64,000 bases of DNA from Parelaphostrongylus tenuis (Eukaryota; Nematoda; Chromadorea; Rhabditida; Metastrongylidae). The position numbers and the translations under genes were made by a program. Below, in pieces: positions 36,801 to 47,281 of the stretch (position 1 is its first letter; every line of letters begins with the position of its first letter). The notes beneath the pieces are model-generated. The model saw only the letters and a program-made list of their open reading frames with translations, was not told where the DNA came from and ran no database searches. The stretch spans positions 62,001-126,000 of the forward strand of contig JAHQIW010002088.1 in the NCBI GenBank assembly GCA_019055375.1. Direction: 5' to 3'.

Positions 36801-38400
36801 ATCCAGAGCCTTTATAACCGCTTCTGTTTCCACTGAATCAAAGGCTCTCTACAGATCGATGAAAGTGAGACAGAGTGGTTGTTTGAAAATATGTCTTTAA
36901 TAATCTTTCAAAAATAAAGCTTCTTCAATTTTTTGTCAAACATTTAAAAACCATTTTATAGTTTGAATCTCAACGATTCTAATACTAAATTAGTTTTATA
37001 TAGAGCTTTCGGTATTGCACTGTAGAAGCCAGAAAAAAAATTATGTTCTTTTCTGTTAGCCGAAGCAAACAAAGAAACGACAACTTTCGCTGGAGAGCAA
37101 CTTTTTTCATTTAAAAAAGGGAATGATCATTCGAAAGCTTGAAACCCGGGCTACAACGCATCTATCTCTCAGCTATCAATCGTCAACGGTTTGACCCAGG
37201 TAGTCGCTATGGACACTGAACAAAGTCACGGTGACACATACTGGGTATTAGATGATCAAATAGTATTCCTATTTATTCAACCACTTCTAACAGTGGTATT
37301 ATGTTACAAATATATCCGTTGATGTAGAGTGATGTGCAAAACATTTGTGTTCAAACAAATGTCGATGGGTCAAGGGATAGAGCACGCGCCCACGGACTGG
37401 GTGGAATGCGGGTTTATGTTTCGCCTGACGCAAATGATTTGCACATCACACTACATCAATGGATTACCACCGATAGAAACGGCTCAATGAAAAGGAATTC
37501 TATTTAATCATATATTTACATGTTACCAAGAGTTAGGGATTGGGGATCGAACATGCAGTGAGACAAATTACTTGAGTTACCGACCATAAAGGTGGTCTCC
37601 GGCGATTCGCAGATAGAATATGTGATTCCATTAACATGAATATTATGTGAACAATATTGTCTGCATATCATGAATGAAAGCTCTCATTAGCCTATCTCCT
37701 CATACCCAGGTGATCTTTCTAAGTTTTGCGTTTTAGAGTACAATGTCGAAAATGAACCTTCCCAAAAGATGCTTCTTGTCATTTATTGGATACAGAGACT
37801 GCTCATCTGACCTCATCCTACTATTCGGTTAACTGATGACTAGTTATGGAGCGACTGCAAATAGTGAGATGAGAAAGAATTTTGATATCCTCCTAGAATA
37901 GATGCAAAAGTGTCCACCTCATCCTTGGTTATAGCCACAGTGTCAGCGTGGGTCTCGTGGTAGACAGTCGGTTAAAATTACGTGGACTGGACACGTGAGT
38001 AATATGCTACGAGAACCGGAAGACAAGAACCGCTTGACCCTTGGACAATATTTCAAGCGATACTAGCAGGAACGCCATCAACACGATGCAGTATTTCTTA
38101 CTAAGGACCCACTAATCACACCAGAACTGCGTGAGAAGATAGAAGCACTGATGTAACACATCGGTGGTCACGTCAAACAATGCTAAATGAAGACGAATGC
38201 ATGCGTGTGCCCCATAGATCAATCAAAGTCGAGAGCTCTATGACTTTTCACATAACAAAAGCGGCAGGTGATATAGATGCCCCAGATAACAGGCACGGTG
38301 TTCTTTCTACAACAGAGTCGCCCATTCCTTTAGAGATTCAAAATTTATATCAGCCATTTCTGGTATCAATTCTGGTACGCGAGGGAATGCCTTGTCACGG
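30838..38400 (-). CDS. Non-canonical poly(A)/poly(U) polymerase (Cid1/GLD-2 type), 5'-partial
   Basis: Exons in order: 38,400-38,311, 35,284-35,191, 35,135-35,023, 32,541-32,449, 32,310-32,225, 31,736-31,650 (or to about 31,641), 31,426-31,161 and 30,925-30,838 (stop). Recognisable blocks: VEAKVPLLKIDF and NVDLS (third carboxylate of the nucleotidyltransferase palm), WDSRFAPLCTLVKEWA, NPTGGGFN-SYALVLMVILMLQ, YPPILPNLHKLFP, and the PAP-associated part NNLAMSLFHTYGVE.. and FIRDPIDDLNPGR. Such enzymes add A or U tails to RNA 3' ends. Phases match at nearly all joins. Oddities: the donor after 32,449 reads GA rather than GT, and there is an apparent one-base loss near 31,378. The GS..DxD catalytic start is not found, so the 5' end is missing or unseen. 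The 3-kb first intron holds an RTE piece and SINEs. Confidence 0.75.
33150..33445 (+). repeat. Family A SINE with the best tRNA-like head
   Basis: The head 'gccgcagtgtttagaagcgc' is followed by B-box-like 'agttcgatctcgcgccc'. The body continues 'tcggtaagttggtactagac', 'tgggaggataatcaacactga', and ends 'gatcatcgccgagagcttt'. It lies within the 2.5-kb intron of the polymerase gene, opposite to that gene's strand. Confidence 0.7.
33945..34022. repeat. TA-rich microsatellite
   Basis: 'gtatacatagatatacgtaa' to 'catacatatg' alternating sequence, intronic to the polymerase gene. Confidence 0.85.
34490..34920. mobile_element. Foldback element (~430 bp), MITE-like
   Basis: 34,490-34,610 and 34,795-34,920 are inverted copies. 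They share 'gcctttcatgag', 'tttcggc.tttca.cctcatcagta' and 'tttcgttt.g.ccaa'. A further copy of the right half (with 'gtgcagtgtaa' and 'tcgtcgtcgatt') occurs at 63,200-63,400 (-). No coding capacity is seen. Intronic to the polymerase gene. Confidence 0.7.
35450..35670 (-). repeat. Family B SINE
   Basis: On the minus strand the head 'gtggccgagtggctgtgacg' leads to 'gccctatggaacatcac', 'ggctatcctcgagttgcaag' and a tail 'agaagcactgggatctg'. Intronic to the polymerase gene, same strand. Confidence 0.7.
35750..36890 (-). mobile_element. 5'-truncated RTE element (RT C-terminal half)
   Basis: Frames in order: LTFIDL-RAFDSVETEAV, VRHGDTISLKLF, LNHLRFADDIVLIHQ (intact FADD box), ECSRYVYLGREINMMND, RLRAHLFDSTVIPALMYAAETWSL, RWAGHVMRFNDNRWTRAV, and finally RTHWALLARD and WYPLESLDDQRDDR with a stop near 35,755. 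Several frameshifts separate the blocks. The abrupt 5' end near 36,890 fits incomplete target-primed reverse transcription. It is inserted on the same strand as the polymerase gene, in its first long intron. Confidence 0.9.
36895..37330. repeat. Repeat patchwork: family D copy and a SINE body
   Basis: A family D unit is at about 37,100-37,150 ('gaatgatcattcgaaagc'). Sequence at 37,150-37,270 ('aacgcatctatct.t.agc.atc', 'gtagtcgctat.gaca') matches 44,388-44,500 in the same orientation. Confidence 0.5.
37340..37445 (+). repeat. tRNA-headed SINE-like copy (family C)
   Basis: 'gatgggtcaagggatagagc' is A-box-like, and 'aatgcgggtttatgtttcgc' a decayed B box. It is followed by 'gatttgcacatcacactaca', as in the copies at 2,590 and 44,275. 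Confidence 0.55.
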
Positions 38401-38493
38401 CTAATTCAGGACACATGGAAGAACGGAGATTCCGTCGGCATCAACCGGCTGACTATCGATCACCGACTGCACCTTCTCTACTCTGAGTGGACG

Positions 38494-38709
38494 CCGATTT
38501 CAACTACTTTTCGTTGCAGGGCCCGCAGTTAAATTTTCGAATGGTTCGTGTGCGGTTTGCGCCGACGCATTGACTGCTGCTTCTTGATGTTGACTCCACA
38601 CTTGCGCACATAACATCAAGAGACAGCAGTCAATACGCCGGCGCAAACCGTACGCGAATCATTCGAAAACTTAGCTGCGGACCCTGCAACGAAAAGTAGC
38701 TGTAGTCGG
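38494..38709. repeat. Foldback with 98-bp arms and a 20-bp loop
   Basis: Arms 38,494-38,591 and 38,612-38,709 are reverse complements at about 85%. Read outwards, each arm gives a similar open peptide: AAVNASAQTAHEPFENL on the minus strand, and TAVNTPAQTVRESFENL on the plus strand, continuing to about 38,805. This suggests an inverted duplicate of a coding exon, or a palindromic element with a coding-like arm. Transcribed, it would form a long hairpin. Confidence 0.85.
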
Positions 38710-38870
38710 CTTTCACTCGGGGGCAGAGGAGGTGAAGTAGTTGGACACGCTTCAGGGTTCACGGATGTCAACCGATTGATCGTAAGAAAGACGAAAATTC
38801 TCAAGTGACAACTGAAACAACACACGAGATATTCGAAAAGCTTCGTGGTTGATGGATTTAAGGTGATCAT

Positions 38871-39080
38871 TCAAATGTAAAAAGTGATTAAGAAAGTACA
38901 GTAGATACGGCTTGGGCAAAGACACGGGATATCCTCTTTCCAGAAGGTGTGAGGGAAGCGATAAGAGAAGCGGGTGAGATTACTTTTGAAGTGGTTGTAG
39001 TCCTGAGATTTCTTCTCCCACAAATACTGCTTAATTAGGCAGAAGAGATAACAATCCAAAAAAGCACTATCAGGGATTTG
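38871..39080 (-). pseudogene. Mariner transposase C-terminal relic
   Basis: The minus frame reads CLIKQYLWEKKSQDYNHFKSNL, then PHTFWKEDI. It matches the C-terminal end (LRxKKFxDYxxLKxDL) also seen at 22.9 kb. No other part of the transposase is present. Confidence 0.7.
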
Positions 39081-39131
39081 CGGTGGATGATGTGTCGCGA
39101 TCCAGCAAATTTTTTTTACGGCATGGTCATT

Positions 39132-40155
39132 TTATTCAGATGGCGAGCAATAGTACAAGTGTCTGGCTAGAGCTATTAGAACAGCCACCAATACAGAAAA
39201 GCCTTGAAATTTCCCGAATTTCTACAAAAAAGAAATGGAAAAATAATTTTGCGATAGGAGATAACGAACAAGCCCATAAAACTAAACCCGATTTTTCCGA
39301 ATGACTTCACCTATTTCATTGATCGTATCCATCTTACTTTGATATTTTGCATTTGTCAGCCAATGCAAATAGTACGAATTTTGCAATGACTGGTGTAAAA
39401 CAACGAAATTTCAAAACAATTAAGCCTTTGAGCACCAGACAGCATGTACGTGCCGCGTGACGTCAAATCTCACTCAGCTACCGTAACGGCGGCGTCAGGT
39501 CTCGCGGGAAAGCAGGCACAGACAGCTAGACATGCAGATGCCACCTAACCGCGACTGACGTGCAAGCGACGGCGCGACACCGCCTGCATATCAACGGTGG
39601 TTCGCAAAGGGTTAACGAAGTCGAGTACATTGGTGGGCCACGGAATACCTGACGGTTGTCTTGAAAGTGCCGAAAAATCTCATCAGACAGCATCCGAAAC
39701 GCTTCGGCGTATCTTGGGTTGGCTAGATGGCTGGAATGAATGAAACTCATTCAAATGAAATCAAACTCGTAGAAGTAGAAAATTTGTTATGGAATTTAGA
39801 ACAGAAACAAAAGAATATTGAATAAAGCTCTCGGTATCGACTAATTGCTAAGAGATGGTTCAGGCAATCAACTACATTGAGTATGGGCTCCAGAGTCACT
39901 GACTTTGGGGGATGTTAGGTTTGGCGAGCCTCGCGTGGCGGGGGCGAACCATCAACATGCGATGAACGACACCTCTAACCATTGCGCCACACGAGCCATG
40001 AGAAACGACCAAATACAAAAGAAACACGAGTTTGAAAATTACCTGGAGTAGCATTTCCTAAACTGCTTGACTGCTTCGATATTTTGCTCCATGTTATATT
40101 TCTCCGCATATCTTTTGCACACTTCTATAATCTCCGAGTCGCCTTCTTCGGACAT
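39132..40155 (-). CDS. Three-exon gene for a small protein with C-terminal membrane segment
   Basis: Exon 1 40,155-40,043 (ATG; MSEEGDSEIIEVCKRYAEKY..), exon 2 39,730-39,649 (HLANPRYAEAFRMLSDEIF..) and exon 3 39,221-39,132 (KFGKFQGFSVLVAVLIALAR.., stop TAA). The introns are 312 and 427 bp. Donors are AG|gtaatt and AG|gtattc, acceptors tcattccag and ttttttgtag, and both phases match, giving 94 codons. An AATAAA overlaps the stop codon. The N-terminal two thirds is charged and helix-like. Residues about 70-85 form one hydrophobic stretch near the C-terminus, so a tail-anchored protein is plausible. I do not recognise the family. Intron 1 contains a tRNA-like SINE head; intron 2 a repeat shared with 47.6 kb. 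Confidence 0.6.
39445..39550. repeat. ~90-bp repeat shared with 47,610-47,700
   Basis: Both loci carry 'gacgtcaaatctcactcagc', then 'tctcg.gggaaagcaggcaca' and 'agccagacatgca' with few differences. At 47.6 kb it follows the mariner 5' relic, so it may be mariner-derived. Confidence 0.55.
39905..39998 (-). repeat. tRNA-like SINE head or tRNA pseudogene
   Basis: The minus strand reads 'ggctcgtgtggcgcaatggt' (good A box), then 'gatggttcgcccccgcc' as a poor B box. The acceptor ends could pair in part, but the T arm does not fold. It sits in intron 1 of the small gene. Confidence 0.5.
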
Positions 40156-40299
40156 TGCAAAGAAACACCCCAAGAAACGAAAGATGAGAAAACTTATAAA
40201 AAAACGAGACTTCACTAAGAAGAAATTGACGGCGGATAATGTCCTAATAAAGGAATTAAAGAAAAGGAGGTAGTTAAGCTGAAAAATCAATAAAAAAAT

Positions 40300-41740
40300 A
40301 GCAAAAAAATAATCGACAAGAAGATAAGAGGAAGTACATTATTGTTATCCGGGAACGAAAATTCGGCATCATTCGCTGGGCAGAAACTTTTCATAGAAGT
40401 GTAGTAATCATTCAAAAGCCTAAATCTTTGGCTAGAGCCGTACGCGGCTGACTTCTCAGAACAACCTCAACTAATGCTTTTATAGAGCTGTAAAATCCAT
40501 GATAAAACTATATTTCACACGGCCACGCGTTTTTTTTTTTCTTATTTCGCTTATGCTTCGCTGAACAAAACTCATTCCCTAGAATGCTAGTATTTATTGG
40601 CAAGCACAAGTTTTGAGGAACTCAAAAATGTGCTTGCTTATCGGGAAAGCTCCTTTGTTAGAGCAGTAGAAGAAAAGAACATCTGTGTTCTACACCACGC
40701 AAGACACAGCTCTTTCTTTAGAATATTAGTAATCATTCGATAGCATAAGTTTCAGTGATTACAATGCTCTGCTTATCTTTAGAAAGACCTTTTCGGTGCC
40801 GTGTAGTATGGGAAATAGGATCAAGTTTCACATTTTCGGCGATCTTGTTTACCAGCCAACCAGTGGGCTGGAGATGAGGCGGTCGATCGATGCCCTGACG
40901 TGTCAGACATGTGAGGTGCAACTTCTTATTCAGTCGCGAATTTTCTCTTCGCACTGAAAGAAACTTCAGGTAAAACGATTGACTCACGTACTACGAGACT
41001 TTTTCCACACATTCAAATGCTGTTCGTGCTTCCCGAGGATTATGAGCGTGAGAAAGATAAAGGCGCGCGCGGATTGTGAAGCATAATTTTATTTTGGATT
41101 GTACAGCGCTTTAAAAGAGTGTTTTAAAAAGACGGCTTTGTACGGCTCTAGCCAAAATTCAAGTTTTCGAATGATTTAGACCACTACTATAAAAATTTCT
41201 TTTCAACGATTGAAGTCGAATGTTCAATTATCGTCGTCCAACACATAAGTACTGAAAAAGATAGCAAAAAAATCAATAAGAAGATGAAAAAGGACAGATG
41301 AAAGAGAATTGGAGACAACTCAACCGCGTCGTCACGATCTACGCTTCAAATCGATGAAGGTAAATGGGCGAAAAAAAAAACCACACATGCAGACGACCGG
41401 CTCAGTCATCGATTGATAATTGATCGATGACCAATCAATAATCACATTGTTTGGAGAAATGTTCATATCAAAACTGTGTCAACAGCTAAATCATATAAAA
41501 CACTACCATAGACACTTCACACCGGACCTCCACTGATTGATGCACATCAAGCGAGTAGAACTTGAAATAGTCCGCAATTACGGTCACAGCATTATTAAAC
41601 ACGTCTACATCTTCACCAACCTTCGCCGGTCGATTACTTCACAGAGCTTCTACGATTTTTTTTATTAGCTTTGACTCTTGACATTCCTATCCGTATTAAG
41701 AACTTGGCCGCCGCGGTTCCCCAAATGGTTTCTACCCGGG
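40300..41740. repeat. Family D repeat cluster, otherwise noncoding
   Basis: Units at about 40,380-40,480, 40,555-40,680, 40,700-40,830 and an inverted one near 41,150-41,200 ('ttttcgaatgattta'). Near 41,415 a small palindrome-rich patch 'atcgattgataattgatcga' is seen. No gene is supported. Confidence 0.55.
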
Positions 41741-41939
41741 TGAGTGAATAGTTTGAGCGGACGTACACAATCGTCGACAAAAGTGATTCAACGCTATCAA
41801 TCGACTAATTTGAGACGTCGCCCGAGGAAATTAACAATCATCACTAATCAGTATTCAGAATATTCTGATAGAATTCTCGAAATCTTCCACAGATTTCATT
41901 ATGACATCGCTAGGGCTAGACGTACTCTTCGGCTTTCCA

Positions 41940-42365
41940 ACTTCAAGAAAACGCGGGGCGACACACATTTACTGAGAGACAGGCGAGAACGGGATGTGAG
42001 CTAATAACAACTCGCATAGCGATGCGTCAAGCGGTTAATCAGGCATTACTAGACAGTTTCAAACCCGTCGGAAAAGTGCCGATGCCCTATCGAGTTGGCA
42101 GAAATTTCATTTTCTCCGGAGTTTTTTGTGTTCGTTGATTATTTTCTAGGCATCTAGGTTTTTGTTCTTATTATCGTCTTAAAAACGAAAAAGTTTGGAG
42201 ATTTCCTTGCTAACTCAATAGTGCATCGGTGCAATTACGATGGATTCAAAACTGCTTAATACCTTATCAACCGCTTGACGCGTCGTTATGTGAGTTGTTA
42301 TTAGCTCACGTCTCTCCTTCGTCTATCTCGCAGTAAATGTGTTTTGACGCGCGCGTTTCCGTGCA
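41940..42365. mobile_element. Palindromic (foldback) element, ~425 bp
   Basis: The left part (41,940-42,105) and right part (42,205-42,365) are reverse complements. Landmarks are 'acacatttactg.gaga.ag', 'gtgagctaataacaactc', 'gcgtcaagcggtt' and '.accgatg.actat.gagtt'. The 86-codon frame at 41,744-42,004 partly overlaps one arm and is not treated as a gene. No transposase is present. Confidence 0.75.
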
Positions 42366-42466
42366 GATTTGATACTCAACTCATGAACTTATTCCATTAT
42401 TCTTTATCTTGTTTCAGATATGATGAGTATCACGAAACCTCCGATTATCGTTCCACAAGACCCTAC

Positions 42467-42512
42467 AGAAGCATCTACATAGAAGCATCTACATAAGCAT
42501 CTACATAGAAGC
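42467..42512 (+). repeat. Short tandem repeat, 'agaagcatctacat' units
   Basis: Two full 14-bp units and a shortened third, directly before the head of a family A SINE (42,505-42,790). This may be a target-site or slippage product. Confidence 0.8.
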
Positions 42513-42790
42513 TCATCTGGCGCAGTGCTTGGAGGTGTTCTGCGCTGCATACAAAGTCAATTATTGGATCTCGCGTTCAATGCTCATCAAGTCATCCATC
42601 CTTCCGTGGTCGATAAGACGGCACCACATTTGTCGGGAAGGATAAATAGCACTGATTCGATAACATCGTTGACCACCGTGAGTCTTTGTAATGGTGAGAT
42701 TTGCATTCACCCACCTCAAATGAAGCTAATAGTTAAAGACGAATAAATGGTGCATATCTCAGGGCTTGATCAACTCAGAAAGGTTTATCG
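42505..42790 (+). repeat. Family A SINE
   Basis: The head 'ctggcgcagtgcttggaggt' is followed by 'ttattggatctcgcg', the body with 'gaaggataaatagcactga', and a tail ending near 'aaaggtttatcg'. A TA-rich simple repeat follows at 42,803-42,842. Confidence 0.7.
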
Positions 42791-42849
42791 TTTATTCTTT
42801 CATGTACATATACTTATACATATACTTGTATACATGAATATGTTTTTTT

Positions 42850-44270
42850 AATGAAATGAAATAGAACATACGGAGGAGGGATTGTTTCCCAGTTCGTCGT
42901 CGTTGATTATTTGACGATCCGGAATTTTTTTGCGCACTAAACTTATGGATTTTCATTCATTCCGATGCTACCTGACTGGATGTTAAATTTTTAGATTCAC
43001 TTATATCCAATGACCTTTGTTAACTGTTCGTTCAACTTTAACTTTGTGGGGAACGCAAATGATCGCTGCGCGCTCGATCAATGTAATAGATAAGAGTTTT
43101 TTCTCCGTTGTAGAGGAAGAATTTTATATTTTTTGAGTCACTCTTACAGTCCATGATTTTCTATGCAATCTCCCAAGTTTTCGCTGCACATAAGACTCAA
43201 GTATAAAACATGTAGTTTTCGTTATTCACTTCACGGTTTTTTCCTCGTTTCAACTGAACAAAATGTATAATTCTGACATTCCGTGATTTCCTTTGCATGT
43301 TTACATGCTTTTCGTGCGTAGGCTTAGGCTTCTTAGACATCGACTTAGTAGCCGCTTTATTTGGCAGTATGAAATAGAATGAGAAATTTAGTACCCATAG
43401 GACCGTAGGACAAAGTTTATTCTACAATGCTAATGCGGAAAACGTAGACACTGCCTAAGAAACGAAGAAGAATTGCTTAAGTAAATGGCGAAGATACGCG
43501 TTTTGGCTTAGAACCCGATTTTATCTCCACTGCTACACCACAGTAATAAGACCTTTCTAAAAAAAAAAACAAGTGAACTGTTGAAATCGTCGAGGTTTAA
43601 GCATTTGAATGATTTTGAAAGTCTTGTGGAAAAGTTCTATGCCGCAGAAAGGACCCGTGCAAAAAAAGTGCGTCACGACAACAGGGATGCACCAATTTTT
43701 CTTTTTGTCTCTAACATCAGTGGCCTTTTTCTGATTCAGCAAAGTGTTTATTTTCAGGGCACCTCATGTATGTGATTGCGGACGAATTAACGGCGTCGAA
43801 TGTATCATAGAATACTGCCAGTGTCAGAAGTTTCATCCATCAAGTGCTTAAAATGCCTTGCAAATAATGGAAAAACGATTGCTCAAGAAAATTTCGATTG
43901 AAGGCATGTTTTTTTTTGTTTTCATTAAAAAAGGAAGAGTACCTTTATCAGTTTTTGAAAGCTGTTTGGTGCTTCAGTTCTGGTAATCTTACAGAGACTG
44001 GAAAAGTTTCTGTGGTTGGGCTGCGTAATACCTATTTTCAATTCCATTTCAGTCCAAATCGAATGTCAACATCGCCTGAACGAAGCGATGTCACCGAAGC
44101 AATTTATATTTCTTTTATTCAACGAAGAAGTAGAAGTTTTCCTTCTGCTCGTATATTGCATACCCACTGCAGCATAGACTGAAGTGGATAGCGTTTCTGT
44201 AGCGCCGTAGCAAGTCGGAAAGTCCAATAAAGGAGAAATTATTGGAACCTTACCGTATACGCAATGATGT
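42850..44270. other. Noncoding; one inverted family D copy
   Basis: The family D copy is at about 43,565-43,650 (-) ('aagcatttgaatgattttga'). Overlapping frames at 43,898-44,320 on both strands lack motifs. Confidence 0.45.
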
Positions 44271-44274
44271 AGAC

Positions 44275-44500
44275 TGATGTGCAAATCTTTTGGGTCAGCC
44301 TGACTCAAACCCGCATTCACTCTATACGGGAGACACGTGCTTTAACCCGTTACACTACGACCACCTGTTTTGCCACCTCACTTTCTGCGCTACAATGCAT
44401 CTATCTGTAAGCAATCACCCGTCACAGTTTGGACCATGTAGTCGCTATCGACATTTAACCCAGTCAGGCTGACATATTTGGTATTCGATGATAGAATAGA
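44275..44500 (-). repeat. Family C SINE with body
   Basis: The minus strand reads 'gtggtcgtagtgtaacgggt' (A box), 'aatgcgggtttgagtcagg' (B-box-like), then 'aaagatttgcacatcagtct'. The flanking 44,388-44,500 matches 37,150-37,270. Confidence 0.6.
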
Positions 44501-47280
44501 AATCTTTCTAATCCGGGATAATTCGATTCAAACTAGTGTTGAGACTTTTCCACTATTTGGATTGATCAAATCAGGCAACGATCACATTGCAAAATTTGTG
44601 TAGCACACAGCAGCATTCGCGTACAGTCAACAGTCAGATTATAGTAGCTCAATTTTCTCTGGATAGTGCCGATTTGAAGTGACTGCCAGATATTTGTGTG
44701 GGTTTAGTTGGTGTTATTCTTCGGCTTGGACTTGTACAACGCATTTTTGGTTGAAAGAATGGTTCTTTGATCCACATATCCAGCGTCAATCGATGTAAAC
44801 TCTTGATTTGCTGATTGTTTTAGGTTTACTGACGTGAAAATCTAATATGGGTTATATCAGAAACATCTATCATTGACTTATTAGCTAGACTCAGAGCTGG
44901 CACTGCAACACTGCTCAAGAGGTTTTGTTTGATTCCATTTTGTTGGCATTTAAGCAGGGTCGAGGTGAGTTTTTGTTAGCCCCTAGGGTCCCGAGTTGAG
45001 TTTTCACTTGGCAAGCGGCGGCGGCTGGCGCGGCGCGTTACAATGGCTAGTAGGTTTTTAATGAAATTTGAGTTCTCATCGTCACTATTGTATAATGGAT
45101 GTAAATTTTTTATATTATCCACCAATAATATGCTATAAACACTACTAATCGCTGCATACTTCTCAAAGAGGTAATCAAATAGATGAATGCAAGCCCTAGC
45201 AAAACTTTTTCGGCCTTACACTGAATAGTCCTTTTACGCGGGTTTCTTCTAGAATTCGTTTATTGTATAAATGTGTTGTTTTTTCCAACTATATAGTGTT
45301 TGGTTAGAATCGAAATTACTCCACAAAGTACCAAAAAATTCACTTCGAGGGACGTGATAAAAACTTTCGTTGTCAGGACGTACTGGAAGATCTCTTCGCA
45401 AGCCAAGCTTCGTATTATGATCTAAATTTCTCAAGCAATCGAATGACTGCAAAGCATGGTCGAAGAATAGAACAGTTGCTTTACAACAGCTAATATCGGA
45501 AAGATAGGTATTCTCGTTGAATTACAGAGAACGTTTCAAAACTTCGGCGTCCTTTCATCAAAATTATGCATATAGAATTCTCTTTGGTGATATTCTATCA
45601 TATGACCACGGCAATGTACCTTCAGAATCTCAATTTAATAAATGAATTCCCAAATTTCCATTGCAGCGGCGCCAATACACAAACGTCCGGCATGTGCGGT
45701 GCGCGGCGATGCGATCAGTATTGTCTATAGAGGACATTTGGGAGTACGTGCGGCCGCCCTGTTCAGTCTTATTATTTCTGTGATGTCAAGCGAGAAATCG
45801 TCGATTTGTTATCTTAAGGTGAAGCGTGAGACATTGAGCTTTGCTGCTCTTTCACAATAACAATCCAGTAAAAACTCAATTTTAATTTCTTTTTTGCTAT
45901 TTATTCAGTCTACATCATCTCTTGATTCAGTTACTGTGTTATACCTGAATGAGTCCTTATCAAATTTTTGACAGGATAGCTGTAGAGTTACCGCTGCATT
46001 TCAATTTTGAATTCAAATTTGGCATAAATGTTGCTTTGTAGCCAAATCATCTCTTTATAAGCCCCATGCTGTCTGTTGCCGAGGTCCTATGTGATTGTAT
46101 AAAAAGGAGGTTTTTTGATATCTGTTCACAGCATGGTGTAGTTATGTATGTTTTGATCGTATTATGAAGTATTCCATCTTCCTGTGGTTTATTTATTACA
46201 GAATGTGCAGCAATGACTGAGATATAACTTTTGAATATCACTGAGCTAACGCGAGATTACTATAGAAAGTATTTAGCCGGCCAATGTCTTAACGTTTTTG
46301 TCTTCTTTAACTCCAAATTGGTCCGAATCGGTCGTCCACAGGTAGTCGCCCTCGCTATGCGGCGCGCTGACGCAGCGAGACCTCATCAAAGCTTGCTGCA
46401 CTTCGCTGTATTGATCTTGATTCGATTACATACAACCACATGGCAAGGGCATTCACCTTTGGGTCATCGACTAGGGTCCAATCCGAGGAAGACGAATATC
46501 AACCGAATGAAGAAGTCGATTAAAGAAAATATGCTGCTCTCGTAAAAACAATTCGTTTTGACAGTGAATTTGCGAGGCCTTGGCTGATTATGTGCAACAA
46601 GGGGTAGAAACCACAACATATGCGTGTGAAAGCTAGTCCACGACATCGCTGATTATGAAATATCCTTGTGTTAACTTAGTAACCTATCACTGTTTAATGT
46701 TTAAAAAGAAGTGGGCACGAAATATATGAAAAACGTTTTGATGTTTCTACGCAATCGATGGAAATCTCTAGTGATCGTAAACTTTTCACAAACGTTGTCA
46801 TCACATCTCATGTTAAAGCTCTCTTTCGCTATCTATGATTAGAATAACCTCCTATGATAGCTTTGAAACGGTAAAGGCCATAATGGAAATGTTATTGGGC
46901 GTTTCACTTTGTACTGATGAGGAGGAATCTAGGTGCTACGCTGATGGAGCAACATAGCGGATCCGGTTCGTTTTTTTGAATCTTTATATTTTAAAATACT
47001 TTTATCTTTGCCTATTCTTCTAAATAAAAATTTACATTCTTGTTTGAATTCTTTCTAGCGTTGCCATGCTTTGTTCTCAACGAATAATAAAGAATAGACT
47101 GGTTAAATTTTAAGGAATGTGCCGTGCATTCGTCATTATTCATAGAAATGGAGAGTTAACTTAATGAATATGTGACTCTAACATCAACTGTCAGGGGTCT
47201 TTTGTGTGTTATCAGTCAGGTTGGTATCTGCCGTTCCATAAGTCTTGACACTAGAGCACTAAATACTAAGTTTTTGCTCA
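44501..47280. other. Noncoding, nothing firmly recognised
   Basis: GC-richer islets at about 45,000-45,050 and 45,660-45,760 stand out from the AT-rich background. Plus-strand frames at 45,642-45,860 and 46,231-46,545 have no splice or domain support. Confidence 0.4.
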
Positions 47281-47281
47281 A

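Noticed and set aside
37850..38160. A plus-strand frame ITWTGHVSNMLREPEDKN.. ITPELREKIEAL as a further RTE C-terminus.
   Set aside because: The resemblance is limited to a few residues, no neighbouring RT blocks are present, and stops interrupt it.
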